A stretch of DNA of 64,000 nucleotides, from positions 6,278,559-6,342,558 of the forward strand of contig SDUX01000004.1 in NCBI GenBank assembly GCA_008729055.1, in the 5' to 3' direction. Position numbers and translations under genes: made by a program. The notes beneath the pieces are model-generated. The model made no database searches, was not told where the DNA came from, and saw only the letters and a list, made by a program, of their open reading frames with translations. The stretch comes from Pyropia haitanensis. Its lineage: Eukaryota; Rhodophyta; Bangiophyceae; Bangiales; Bangiaceae. This document shows positions 45,128 to 54,878 of the stretch, in pieces (positions within the stretch are counted from its first letter, which is position 1; every line of letters starts with the position of its first letter).

Positions 45128-46477
45128 TCAGCGTCTCTGTCGGGCGTCCTCCCGCTCCCGGTTGACCATGTCCGCCGCGGCGGCGACGAGCGCCGCCGCG
45201 CTGCCCGGCTGTCGTAGCTCCAGCGGCACCCCGTCGTAGAGCGCGCGCGACGGCGCCAGCGGCGGCGCGTCGGCACCGTCGGCGGCGCAGCGCAGCCACG
45301 GGTGCCACGCCGCGTCACCCGCCGCAGAGGCCGCCGCGGCTGCCGCGGCGGCCGCCATGGAGCGCACCTCTGCCCACGTGTAGAGCAGCGCGTCGGCGCC
45401 GCCAGCCGCCGCCTCCGCGGCGGGCGCCACGTCCACCACCCACCCCCGCCCCGCCCCGTCCACGTACACGTCCAGGACGAGGTCGTTGACGCGCAGAGCG
45501 GCCGCGACGGCCGTCGCCCACAGCCGCTCTACCGCTGCCACCACCTGCCGCTTGCCCGCGTCGGTGGCGAGGAGCCCCCCCCGCCCCCCCCCCCGCCGCC
45601 GCCGCCGCCGCCAAGACCGCCGCCCCATCCCCCGCCCCCCCCGTCCCCGCGGGTGCACAGCGCCACCACCCGGCCGTCCACCACAAACGCGCGAACCTCC
45701 ACGCCCACCGACATGTCCACCCACGACCGCAGGAGGAGCCACAGGGGCGGCGGCGCCCGCCCCCCCCCCCCCCGCCGCCTTCCGCCGACGCCGCCACCGA
45801 CGATGATGACAAAGGCGACGACGACGCGGCGGTGGCGACGGCGTCGGCCACCGCCGCCGCGACGCGCTCGCTCGACTTTAGGAGCAGCAGCACGTCGGCG
45901 GCGGTGGTCGACCGCGGGGAGCGGTGGAAGCTGACCCAGGCAGCGTCGGTCGGGCAGCGGCCGCCAAACTTGGGCGACACGTCCGTGCCGAGGTCGGCGA
46001 GCGCCGCGGTGATGGCCGCGGCCACATCGGGCGGGCACGCGACGGGGGGGGGGGGGGGGGGGCGCCGTCGCTGTCGCTGTCGCCGTCGCTGTCACTGCCG
46101 CCGCCACTGCCGCTGCCGCTGCTGCTGTCGTCGCGGTGGTGGCCCGCCACCCCATTCCGCACGCTGCCGTTGAGGCCGCCATTGCTGCCGCCGCCGCCGG
46201 GCGGCGCGGCGGTGCGGGACGCGGCGAGGGCCTCCTCCGAAAAGACGTCATCCGTCGGCTGCGGCGCGCCGCCGTCGCGGCCGTCGCCTCCCGGGACGAC
46301 CACCGCGTCGTCGAGGAGGTAGCGGGTGAACGCCGAGCCGGGCGGCACGCGGAGGAGGCGTGTGCGGGGGGTGACGTGGCGGAGGGCGGGCACCCACACG
46401 TCGGGGGAAAAGGGGGAGGGGACCCCTGCCTCCCCGGGCAGAGGGGGGAGGGCTGGGGAGGCCCCGGCATCGGGCAT
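45128..46477 (-). CDS. CDC123: CDC123/D123 family protein (eIF2 assembly chaperone)
   Basis: ATP-grasp-like protein that promotes joining of eIF2 subunits via eIF2-gamma. Start ATG 46477 (MPDAGASPALPPLPGEAG). Family blocks in order: FSPDVWVPALRHVTPRTRLL, VPPGSAFTRYLLDDAVVVPG, AAITAALADLGTDVSPKFGG, CPTDAAWVSF, DVLLLLKSSERVAA, LLRSWVDMSVGVEVRAFVVD, LVLDVYVDGAGRGWVVDVAP and DALLYTWAEVRSM. Several usually invariant positions differ: KLNWS is KFGGR, LRKW is LRSW, FRCF is VRAF and DFNPF is DVAPA (the metal-binding Asn is Ala). The frame changes three times, at the 19-G run 46044-46062 and the C-runs 45760-45773 and 45575-45594. The span is a multiple of three, which requires all three shifts to have the same sign. 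It is convergent with eIF3c, 266 bp apart. Family assignment is firm; activity is uncertain. Confidence 0.88.
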
Positions 46478-47155
46478 CGTCGCACGCCACGGTGCGGGAG
46501 GGGGGGGCTGTCGGGGCGGAGGGGGGGGGGGTCGGGGTGGAGGGGGGGGGATGTCGGGGCGGAGAGGGGGGGGTGTCGAGGCGGAGGGGGGGGGTGTCGG
46601 GGCGGAGGGATGGGCGGAATTGTGCCGTAGGGTGGGGGAAGAAGACAGGCTGGGTCTGGCAGGCTTCGGGAACGACGGCGGGACGACGGCCAGCGCGGTC
46701 GGCGCGCCGTCGACCGCGCGGATCAATGGGCGGGTGGTTTCGGCGGGTTTGCGAATCCGGTTTTCGGCCTGCAACAACCGCACTGGGCCGTCGCGGCGGG
46801 GCCGCCAGCGAACGAGGAGGAACGACCACCTGTGACGACGCGCGGCGGCCGCGCTTCTCATGTGGTCCTTTCGTCTGCCCCCCACGGGAAGCGCTACCGC
46901 CACTGGGAGTTGCCGGCCTGGTGTGCAGAGAACAAAGCACAAAAGTAAAGGAAGAATAATCATGGAAGAAAGAAGAGCGATACACCCCACGCGCCAGCGG
47001 ATGCACGCTGCACGCCTCGTCGCGAAAAAAGAAATAAAAACCCCACACGCCAGCGGATGCACACTGCACGCCTTGAGCCGCCACACGCCACGCGGGGAAC
47101 CCACCCCGGCAGCCGCAGGATGCCCCCCCCCCCCCTTCCCGCCGCCCCCCCCCCC
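46478..47155. other. Spacer between CDC123 and the upstream plastid-protein gene
   Basis: 678 bp. It holds G-runs next to CDC123 (46500-46610) and an A-rich stretch (46920-47040) that probably contains the CDC123 promoter and/or the 3' end of the next gene. It also holds a 32-bp direct repeat, listed separately. Confidence 0.4.
46985..47072 (+). repeat. 32-bp direct repeat, 56-bp period
   Basis: 46985-47016 and 47041-47072 agree at 30 of 32 positions (core GCCAGCGGATGCAC). Confidence 0.9.
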
Positions 47156-48475
47156 TCACCAGCCGCTCTCGTCCTCGGCCGGCACGGGCCATGGCGACAG
47201 CGTCAGCCGGCCACGGGCGGTCAGCGGCGGCAGCCGCCCCGTCAGCTGCGCCACCGCCCGGTCCATCACCGCCGCCGTCGACGACCGTGACCGCGGCGGC
47301 GCGCCGTCCTCGCCGGCGGCCGCGGCGGGCTCCCGCGCCCACACGTTGGCCACCCCCGCGTAGCGGCGGCCCTTGTGGCGCGTCACGAGCAGCGGCGTCT
47401 GCGTTGTCGCCGTCGACGCGAGGTGCGAAATGTCCAGCCGCGTGGCGGGTGCGAAAAACTCGACGGGCAGCATCCGCGACAGCGCGCCGACCAGCCGCCC
47501 CGACGCGGGCGGCAGCCGCGACGACCGCGACGGCGACCGGTCGCGCTGCGGCCGCAGCTGGTGCTCGAGGAAGCTCAGCCGCAGCACCGCGGGCCGGCCC
47601 GCCGCGGACGCGGCGCTGACCACCGTGTAGCGGGAGAGGATGAGCAGGACGCCCGCATACTCGACGCCACCCTCAAAGGCGCTCCACTCGGCAAAGTTCA
47701 CCGCCAGCCGCTCGGGCGCGTAGAAGCGGGTGCCGACGCGCCGCACGCGCACCGACGAGGAGGGCGTGCCGAGGGTGGTCGACGAGAAGAGCAGCCGCCA
47801 CGTGGTGCCCCCGTCGAGCGCGTCGTGCAACGCCGCCTCGGCCACGCACAGCGGTGGCGGCGCGGCGGCAGCAGCAGCACCAGCAGCTGTTGGAGGGAGC
47901 GGCGGCGCGGATAGGGGGCGGGGGGCGCCGCGCCGCGCCGGGGCTGCCGCCACCGACGGCCGCCGGGGTGCAAAGGAAGGCGCCAGCGGCCGCCGCGGCG
48001 TGGCGACCGCCGCGAGCGCCGCCGCCGCCTCTGCCGGCGGCAGCGGCGGCGGCGGCACCGCCTCGAGGGCCTCGATGAGCGCGCGGACCTTTTGGACCTG
48101 CCGCGGCAGGTTGATGAGGCGGAGGAGGATACACACCAGCCGCGCGCGCGTCGCGGCGGCCGCGTCGGCAACGCAGAGCGCCGTGGCGGGCGACGCGAGC
48201 GGGCGGTCGCCGCCAAAGTCAGACGCGTCAAAGACACGCGCCGCCATCGCCGTTGGGGTCCTTCCGCGACTGACCGTCGCGGGGGAGGGGGAGGAGGGGG
48301 GGGTGGTGGGGGGGTTGGCAGGGAAGGCCCGCCGTCCGAGTCGCCGCCCTCCCAGCGGCAACGACACTGGTGCCAGGGCGGGGTGGGGAAGGAGGGGGGA
48401 AGCCCGCTGGCCAGACGTGGTGTAGCGTTGCTGAGAAGGGGGGGGGCACAGCGGCAGCGGCGGTGCAAACGCCAT
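47156..48475 (-). CDS. Plastid-targeted protein, tentatively PAP/fibrillin-like
   Basis: 439 residues from ATG 48475 (MAFAPPLPLCPPPSQQRYTT). The first ~75 residues are rich in Pro/Ser/Thr/Arg and almost free of acids, like a plastid transit peptide, ending before MAARVFDASDFGG. Then come a helical segment (ARLVCILLRLINLPRQVQKV), a Pro/Ala spacer and a C-terminal domain with a beta-barrel look. That domain includes TWRLLFSSTTLGTP, GTRFYAPERLAVNFAEW, VEYAGVLLILSRYTVVSA, AVLRLSFLEHQ, FFAPATRLDISHLAS and LLVTRHKGRRYAGVANVWAR. The 'W-R-L-L-F-S-S' opening and the late 'D-I-S' with a final basic strand resemble PAP/fibrillin lipocalin-like domains, but the match is loose and other plastid beta-barrel families are possible. 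No frame break. Tandem with CDC123 on the same strand. Gene reality is well supported; function is not. Confidence 0.7.
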   Translation of the reverse strand: MAFAPPLPLCPPPSQQRYTTSGQRASPLLPHPALAPVSLPLGGRRLGRRAFPANPPTTPPSSPSPATVSRGRTPTAMAARVFDASDFGGDRPLASPATALCVADAAAATRARLVCILLRLINLPRQVQKVRALIEALEAVPPPPLPPAEAAAALAAVATPRRPLAPSFAPRRPSVAAAPARRGAPRPLSAPPLPPTAAGAAAAAAPPPLCVAEAALHDALDGGTTWRLLFSSTTLGTPSSSVRVRRVGTRFYAPERLAVNFAEWSAFEGGVEYAGVLLILSRYTVVSAASAAGRPAVLRLSFLEHQLRPQRDRSPSRSSRLPPASGRLVGALSRMLPVEFFAPATRLDISHLASTATTQTPLLVTRHKGRRYAGVANVWAREPAAAAGEDGAPPRSRSSTAAVMDRAVAQLTGRLPPLTARGRLTLSPWPVPAEDESGW

Positions 48476-50980
48476 TGTCACAAAGGGAGGGGGGGAGGGG
48501 GGGGGTAGTGGAGGGAAGAGGCGACCGTTGTCAACCTCGAGCGGGGAGGCTGCCGGCTGAGCGCACCACCACTTGAAGCGGCACGGGCGCTAGCAGCTTG
48601 CCGCCAAAAAACACCAGCAGGCCACCAGCCGAGGCGGGGTTGGTTCGCTTGTTGGGACGCGTCAAGAAACACTGCGCCGCCCGTCAGTGCGCGTTACCAG
48701 CACCGCCAGTAGCTCCCCATGGACGCCCTCAGCACCCCCCTTATGTGTGCGCCCGCGGTATCGCCTCTCCCCCCGTCTGGGCGAGCCAGAAACGGGAGGG
48801 GGTGACCAGCCGCTACCGCTACCCGCCCCACGCGGCTGCCCCTCGGCGCCCGGCGGGGAACCGGGGGTGACGGTACACACCCGCGAGCCGCCGGCCCCCC
48901 GCACGGCGGCGCACGAATCCACGCGCCCCGCCCGCCGCTTGACGGCGGGCGCGGGCGGCGTGCGCCCGCACGACGGCCGCCGCCCGCGGCGCGCACCGAA
49001 GCAGAGCGGGGGCGGCAGGGGGGGGGCGGCTGGCCCCCCCCCCCCGCACTGGGGGCGCGCGTGTGGGGAGGGAGGGGCCCCCGCCACCGCCCCCCTCACC
49101 GCGTGCGGCGCTAGCGCGGCACAGTGGGGCGGGACAACAGCGCCCGGCTGGGGCAGCCGGCAGAGGCGCCGCGGGGGAGCGTCAGAAGAGCGGTGGGGGG
49201 GGGCGGCGTCGCGTCCCACGGCCAAGGGCGGGGTGCAGTGCAGAGGTCTGCGGCGGATGGGGGACGAGGGGGGAAGTGGTGGTGGCCAGCGACGGGGGGC
49301 CACGGGGGCAGCGGCGGTGACGCAGCCAAAGGCGGCAGCAGCAGTCGGCTGCAGCGGACAGCTGCCAACCGACGGGCGGGCGGTGGGGCGGACGCACGAA
49401 GGCCGCCGGCGCGGGGCCGCGGTCGCGCGCCGCCAGCTGCCGAGTGGAAGCTCACGTCATGCGACGTGCTTCGTGTACATGTGTGATTGGCCTCTGAGTC
49501 TGTAATGAGCATCAACGTGTCGTATGCTGTGCCCACACAGCACCACGGTTGTGTCGTTCGACCGAACCGCGCCGGCGTTCGGCGAATACGCCGAATTACG
49601 GTTTCCAAAACAGAACTCGGTTCGGATGGAATCAATGGATCTTTTGGACTATTTCAGGAATATTTCTTGGACAAACAACTAAAACAGTTCGGTGATCATC
49701 TCCCACGGAACGAAAGAACGTGCACGGTCCGCAGGGCGAGCGGCGGCGGGCGGCGGCGGCGGCTCGGGGGGAGAAAAGGGGTAAAGCGGCAAGGGGTGGG
49801 GGGGGGGGGGGGGGAGGATTTGATATCCGGGGCGTGAGCTATCGAACCGCCGATAGTGATCGAACCCCATATGGGGGGGGGTTGGATCACATCTGATCAA
49901 ACGCACCTAACGCGTTCAATACAACTACGGCGCTTGCGGACAAACCATGATCTGGCGAATCAAAAGTTGTCCTCGACTCCTCTCGCGGCAGGTCCACTAA
50001 TGTGGGCTATCAGTTTCAAACGTGTCGTTCTGAGCCAGCATGCGTACCTACGTGGTGGCATCTGAGGGCGATGATTGGCTGTGAACGTGCCACGTCAGCG
50101 CATCCATGTGATTGTGTGGTAAGTTGGTAGTTTCCGTCCTCGCCGTTAGTCCGCTTCACGTGCTTCGTCTAATCGCTCGCCGATAGCCCGTCCACCCAGC
50201 CGGCGCCACGTATGCCCACGAGGTGTCTTTACACGACCCATTTTTAGACTGATAGTGCTCACGTGTATTTCAACATCTCCTCTGAGCAGCTGTTGTTCTT
50301 TCACGCCAATGTTTGGCGGGTTAACTTTGAATTGACGTGCACAAATTTCCCCTCGTCCTGAAACGGGAGGTTCAACAATGGAATGACTGTGTTGTGTAAA
50401 CTTTAGAACAGCAGCGAAAAGAATTCAGGGCAATACTCCGCTCGCCAAAATGCAGACGACCCGGCATCGCAACCACGCCGGGCGCCACCAATCCACCCCC
50501 CCCCCCCCCCCCCCACCCATTCTCCATCTACGACCGACCTATGCTGGATAGAGGGGACACAGGCCCAACAAAAGGCGCCCTCTCCCTCCCTGCTGGCGCT
50601 GCTCGTCAACTCGCAATCTGCCGTGACGACGCGTCGGCAGCCCAGGGTGGAAAGTGTCCTCGACAGCGAGGGACACAAGGGTGACCACCACCGCAGTCGG
50701 CCCAAACCAAGCGTTTCGCCGACCCGCGCGGCGCGCCACTGCAATCGCCGCACGAGGCTGGCCGAGCAAGCAAAGTGGCCGTCGAGGACGCGTACAGAGC
50801 GAGCGGGGGGGGGGGGTCAAGTTGGGAGCCACCACTGGGGCGGTGGCTGCGGACTCGGCAGCCGCGTGGCGACCCGCGTCCACCACACGCATGCCCCCGG
50901 GGACACCACGCGAGGGGGGAGGGGGTTGCTCGACCACTACACACGAATGCAGTCTAAAATCAGACGGCCGTCGGCGGCCG
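48476..50980. other. Intergenic region with dispersed repeat
   Basis: 2.5 kb. 48476-49490 is GC-rich with spurious open frames. 49490-50430 is markedly more AT-rich, with many stops, and includes the repeat copy at 49726-49857 and a near-palindrome GGCGAATACGCCG at about 49583. 50490-50520 holds a C-run. 50430-50980 is GC-rich 3' flank of the bZIP gene. No gene was recognised. Confidence 0.45.
49726..49857 (+). repeat. Dispersed repeat, copy 1
   Basis: Starts GGTCCGCAGGGCG, continues through GGC repeats, a purine stretch and a G-run, and ends TATCGAACCGCCGATAGTG. It matches 61037-61226 in the same order and orientation. Confidence 0.8.
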
Positions 50981-52539
50981 TCAGCCGCGGCCACCGCCGT
51001 CCGACGGGCGTGGCGGGGGTGGAGGCTCGAGGGGCGGCGTGCGCCGCCCCTGCGGGCCGCTCCACCCAACGCCACGGTGGCCAACGAGGCCACCTGGTCC
51101 AGGCGGCCGCGCCAGCGGGTGGCTCGACGTGGGCGGCGGGGCAGTCGCCGCCGAGCAGTTGACCGCCGAGCCGCAGGCTTGGCAGTGGACAAACGCGGGG
51201 ATGGAGCCGACCTGTCCACGGAGCGCTTGCACCTGCGCAGCGCCACGTGCGGTTAAAAAAAAAAAAACAAGCAATGCACGCACACGACCAGTACCCGGGT
51301 AGACATGACAAAGAGCGTCGAAAAAAAAGCACGCGGCAAAGTGTATACGCTAGGTGAGTAACAGAGCGACATCGCACCAGACGCACCGCACAAACAAACC
51401 ACCACAAGGCCCCAGAGAATGCATACCACGCACCGGTGCACAAGAGAAAGCCTACGCCTCGACCAAGAGGACGACCAGCAACGTACCTCGCGCTTCAACT
51501 CTTCGTTTTCTCGCTGCAGACGTTCCTCCGCCACCACCCGCGCACGAACACGCTCATGGTCCGCCACCTGCAGCCGCGCCACCTCCTCCGACAGCCGCGC
51601 GGCACGCGTCTCCAGGTCCTTGATGTGATGCTTTTTACGCTCCCGGGACGCGGCAGCGGATTGCCGGTTCCGCTCCGCGCTGCAGGGGTGAAACGAAACG
51701 CAAAGAGATGAACAACACAGCGCCAAAGACAATGGCATGGACCCACACCAGATGCAACATTAACAGCACTAGGAGAGGAGACGTCAGCCAACTCGTTCCG
51801 GCACCATGAACAGCACACAATGCATGGCAGCTGGTGCCAGGCCCCACTGACAATAGCCACGCCTTCAGAGGGAGGGACACAAACGTACCGAAGCGCGCGT
51901 TTGTCGTCGTGGTCCGGTGACCCGCTGCCGGAATCCTCCGCAGGAGACTCCGCGCTGCCCACTACCCCTAACCGCAAATTGGCGGTGGACGAGGTGCTGC
52001 CACTAAAGCCACCGCCGGGCACGGCCGCGGCACCCGGCAAGCCCCCCACCATGAGGCCTGGTGGAGAGCTCCCCGACGCCCCCCGACGCACTTTGACAAT
52101 GGCTTTTGTCGCCCCCGCACGGGGAGACACCACGGCCCCGCCGCCGCCGCCGCCGCCGCCAACGCCGCCGCTGCTACCACCGCCGCCACCGGCACTGCCA
52201 CCACCCGCACTGCTCAAGGGGGCGCCCGCGGCGAGGCCACCCCCAGACGAGGTGCCAGCCAGAGAACCCTGCTGCCCGCCCGCAGCGCGGCCACCATACC
52301 GAGGGGGAGAATAGACGCCGCGGCCTGGGACGGGAGGGAGCACTCCAGGGGAAGAAACAAAAAAGGGCGAAGAGCGGATGGGAGGTAGCGGACCGCCGCC
52401 ACCACCACTGGCAGCCGCTTCGGGATACCGCAGCGGCGGCAACGAAGACGGGTGAGAGTGGAGGGGCTGCGGTGGCCCGTGAGATCCTTGCGGCAACTGC
52501 GGTGGGTGTTGTGGCTGGTGACGCTGCGGCTGCTGTTGT

Positions 52540-52571
<32 letters not shown>

Positions 52572-53243
52572 TTGTTGTTGTTGTTGGTGCGGGGGCGGAA
52601 GGCCGAGCGGCGGCCCCGCCAGGGATGCCAGCCGGCGGGGCCCGCTGGACCCACCGACGCCAAGCGAAGACAGCGATGGGAGAGGCGCAAACCGCTGTTG
52701 TTGCGGCGCCCCCGGCGTAGTGGGCTGCTGCGGTCGTGGTACGCCCAACAACGATGGCGGTACGATCCTCGCCGCACCCGCGTAGGTATGGGGAAGACCA
52801 CCTCCGCCACGGCCGCCGCCTATCCCATGCTCCTCATATCCCCCAGACGGGGAGGAGGAAGAAGGTGGCTGCCGTGGTGGCAAATACATGCGCTGCGGCG
52901 TGTGCTCCACCCCCGCGTACGCACCCGCCCCTTGGCCCAGAGGCACCACCGGCGGGGTCGTTGCCATTGGCGACGGTGCACCCGTCGGCGCCGGCCTGCC
53001 CGGCCCGTCCCCCGCGCCCGGCGGGACGTCGGTGGGCGCCCCAACGGGCGGGCGGAGCAGCCGCTCGGCCCCGCGCAAAGGCTGCGACGTCGGTGGGTCC
53101 GGGCCGCGACGCATCCGCGCGCTGGACGGGGGAGACTGCCGCGCCTTTGGCCCCCTCTTGACGGCGACGCGACCGACGCGGCGGTCGAGCGGGATGGACA
53201 ATGGTAGTGGTAGTGGGCTGCGGCAGGGGACAGCGTCGGCCAT
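50981..53243 (-). CDS. bZIP transcription factor (three exons)
   Basis: 599 residues; exons 53243..51889, 51679..51487 and 51232..50981. Intron 1 (209 bp) is GTACGT...CCCTGCAG and intron 2 (254 bp) is GTACGT...GCGCAG with a strong T-tract. Exon 1, from ATG 53243 (MADAVPCRSPLPLPLSIPLD), encodes a long disordered Pro/Gly/Ser/Gln-rich region. That region carries a poly-Gln tract (QQQQQQQQQQQQQ near 52570) typical of activation domains. Splicing joins DDKRALR to AERNRQSAAASRERKK, giving a complete basic region (consensus N-x-x-S-A-A-x-S-R-x-R-K). The zipper follows: IKDLETRAARLSEEVARLQ ... ERLQRENEELKRE, continuing across intron 2 into VQALRGQVGSI. That continuity of heptads validates both junctions. 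The C-terminal 83 residues include a Cys/His patch (FVHCQACGSAVNC) and a proline-rich end. Nuclear; target unknown. No frame break. Confidence 0.88.
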
Positions 53244-54824
53244 CCGCGGCGGCGACGCCGACTGCCGCCCACCGGCGAGTGACGGTCAAGCGGGAGGAGG
53301 TCGGCAACAGGAGACGCGACGCGACGGAGGGCGCCACCGACTACGTCGACGCAACAGCGTCAGAGGGTGCACGGGTACGCGTCGCCCACAAACACGTGCC
53401 GCCGCGCGCCCTCACGCCAGCACTTCCTTCAAACCCCAACCCGGTGCGATGGCCAGGCGCAGCCCCAAAGATAGAGACGCGAGGGGGGACACACACGCCC
53501 GCGGGCCGGGACGTGCGGCGTAGCGCGGGGCGGCCGTCGCCCCCGGTGGCCAGGCCTCCTAGAGAAAACGACACGTCACTGTGGCTGGCCCGCACGAGCA
53601 CCGACGCCCGTCGCCGTGACGACGGAACGGGTGACACCCCCACGCGTGGCGCGCGTCACGAACCGGGGACACGGTGCGGCGGGGGGGTGCGCGCGCCCAA
53701 CGGTGAGAGGGGGGCGACAGCAGACAATGCGGTGGCGAGCCCCTCTGTGGCGCGCGCGGCGTGAAAGCAAAAGCGCGGCGTCGGACGCGACGGGCACCCT
53801 CAGCAACGGGATGGCGGTCACAGGTGACAGGCCGCCAGAGCGCGGTGGCGGCGAGGGGCCCCCCACGCCGATGGAGGCCACGGCTGCTGTCGTCGCTGCT
53901 GCCGACGCCACCAGCGGCCGCCGAAATGTCGGTGGAGGGGGGCTCGCCAGCACGGGCCCTCTACCGGCAGAGTCTCCTCGCCGCCGCCACCCCCACCGCC
54001 GAGTGACGGGCCTGCACGAGGGAAACGGGTGACCGCGACGGCCGCGGCCGCGCTCCCCGCCCCTGCCGCGGGTCGCACCAACCCCCGCCCCCTCCCGCTG
54101 CCAAACTCCAGGCGGCGGGGGTGGCGGCAATGAGCTCCGCACGCCGCGGGCCACGCAGTCCACAGACCCGGCTCGTCCCCGACAGCCACGCCGCGCACAG
54201 CAGCAAGCGCGCACGTGGACACCGTCACCCAACCACCGCCCCGAGCCCCCCCACCCCCCCCTCGACCACCGCCCGGCTCACGCACGGGGCCGCCACCGGC
54301 CGGGGCGGGGAAGGTCGGGAGCACGGGCCCGCTCCGCGCGCACCGCCGTCGGGCGTGACAACCGCGCAGACCACGACAGCTCCCCCACCCCCCCACCGGC
54401 ACCAGGCGCGGCAGGCAGACGGTCCGGGACCGCGGCTGCCACCGCCACGTATGGAGTGGACGACGGGCGGCGGCGGGGCGAGGGTGACGAGCGGCGTCGC
54501 GGTGGGGGGGGGAGGACCGGAGGCGTCGGCAAGGCCGGCTGGGCGGCAGGCGCCCGGGGATGGAGGGCCAGGTGGACCGAGGCGGCACCCGCCGGTGGGG
54601 GCCGGACCGAGCTCCTCCCCCAGACGGGCTCCACGGGCCGTGCCGGTGGCCCCCGCCGCCCGCGCACGCAGGCGAGACGTGACAGATGACCGACAACGAT
54701 CAGGCGGCCGCTACGTGCACGCTTGTCCGGCAAGGCAAGCCAGCGGAAAGAGGGGGTGGTGCCCGGAAGGCGGGGAGGCAAAGCTTCTCGGGGTGCGTGG
54801 GGGACCGACCCCAAACGATCCGCC

Positions 54825-54878
54825 GGCACCACCACTGGCACCACCGGCACCACCGGCACCACCGGCACCACCGGCACC
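54825..54878 (+). repeat. (GGCACCACC)n minisatellite, about 6 copies
   Basis: Nine-base units, one with ACT replacing ACC. Confidence 0.93.
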
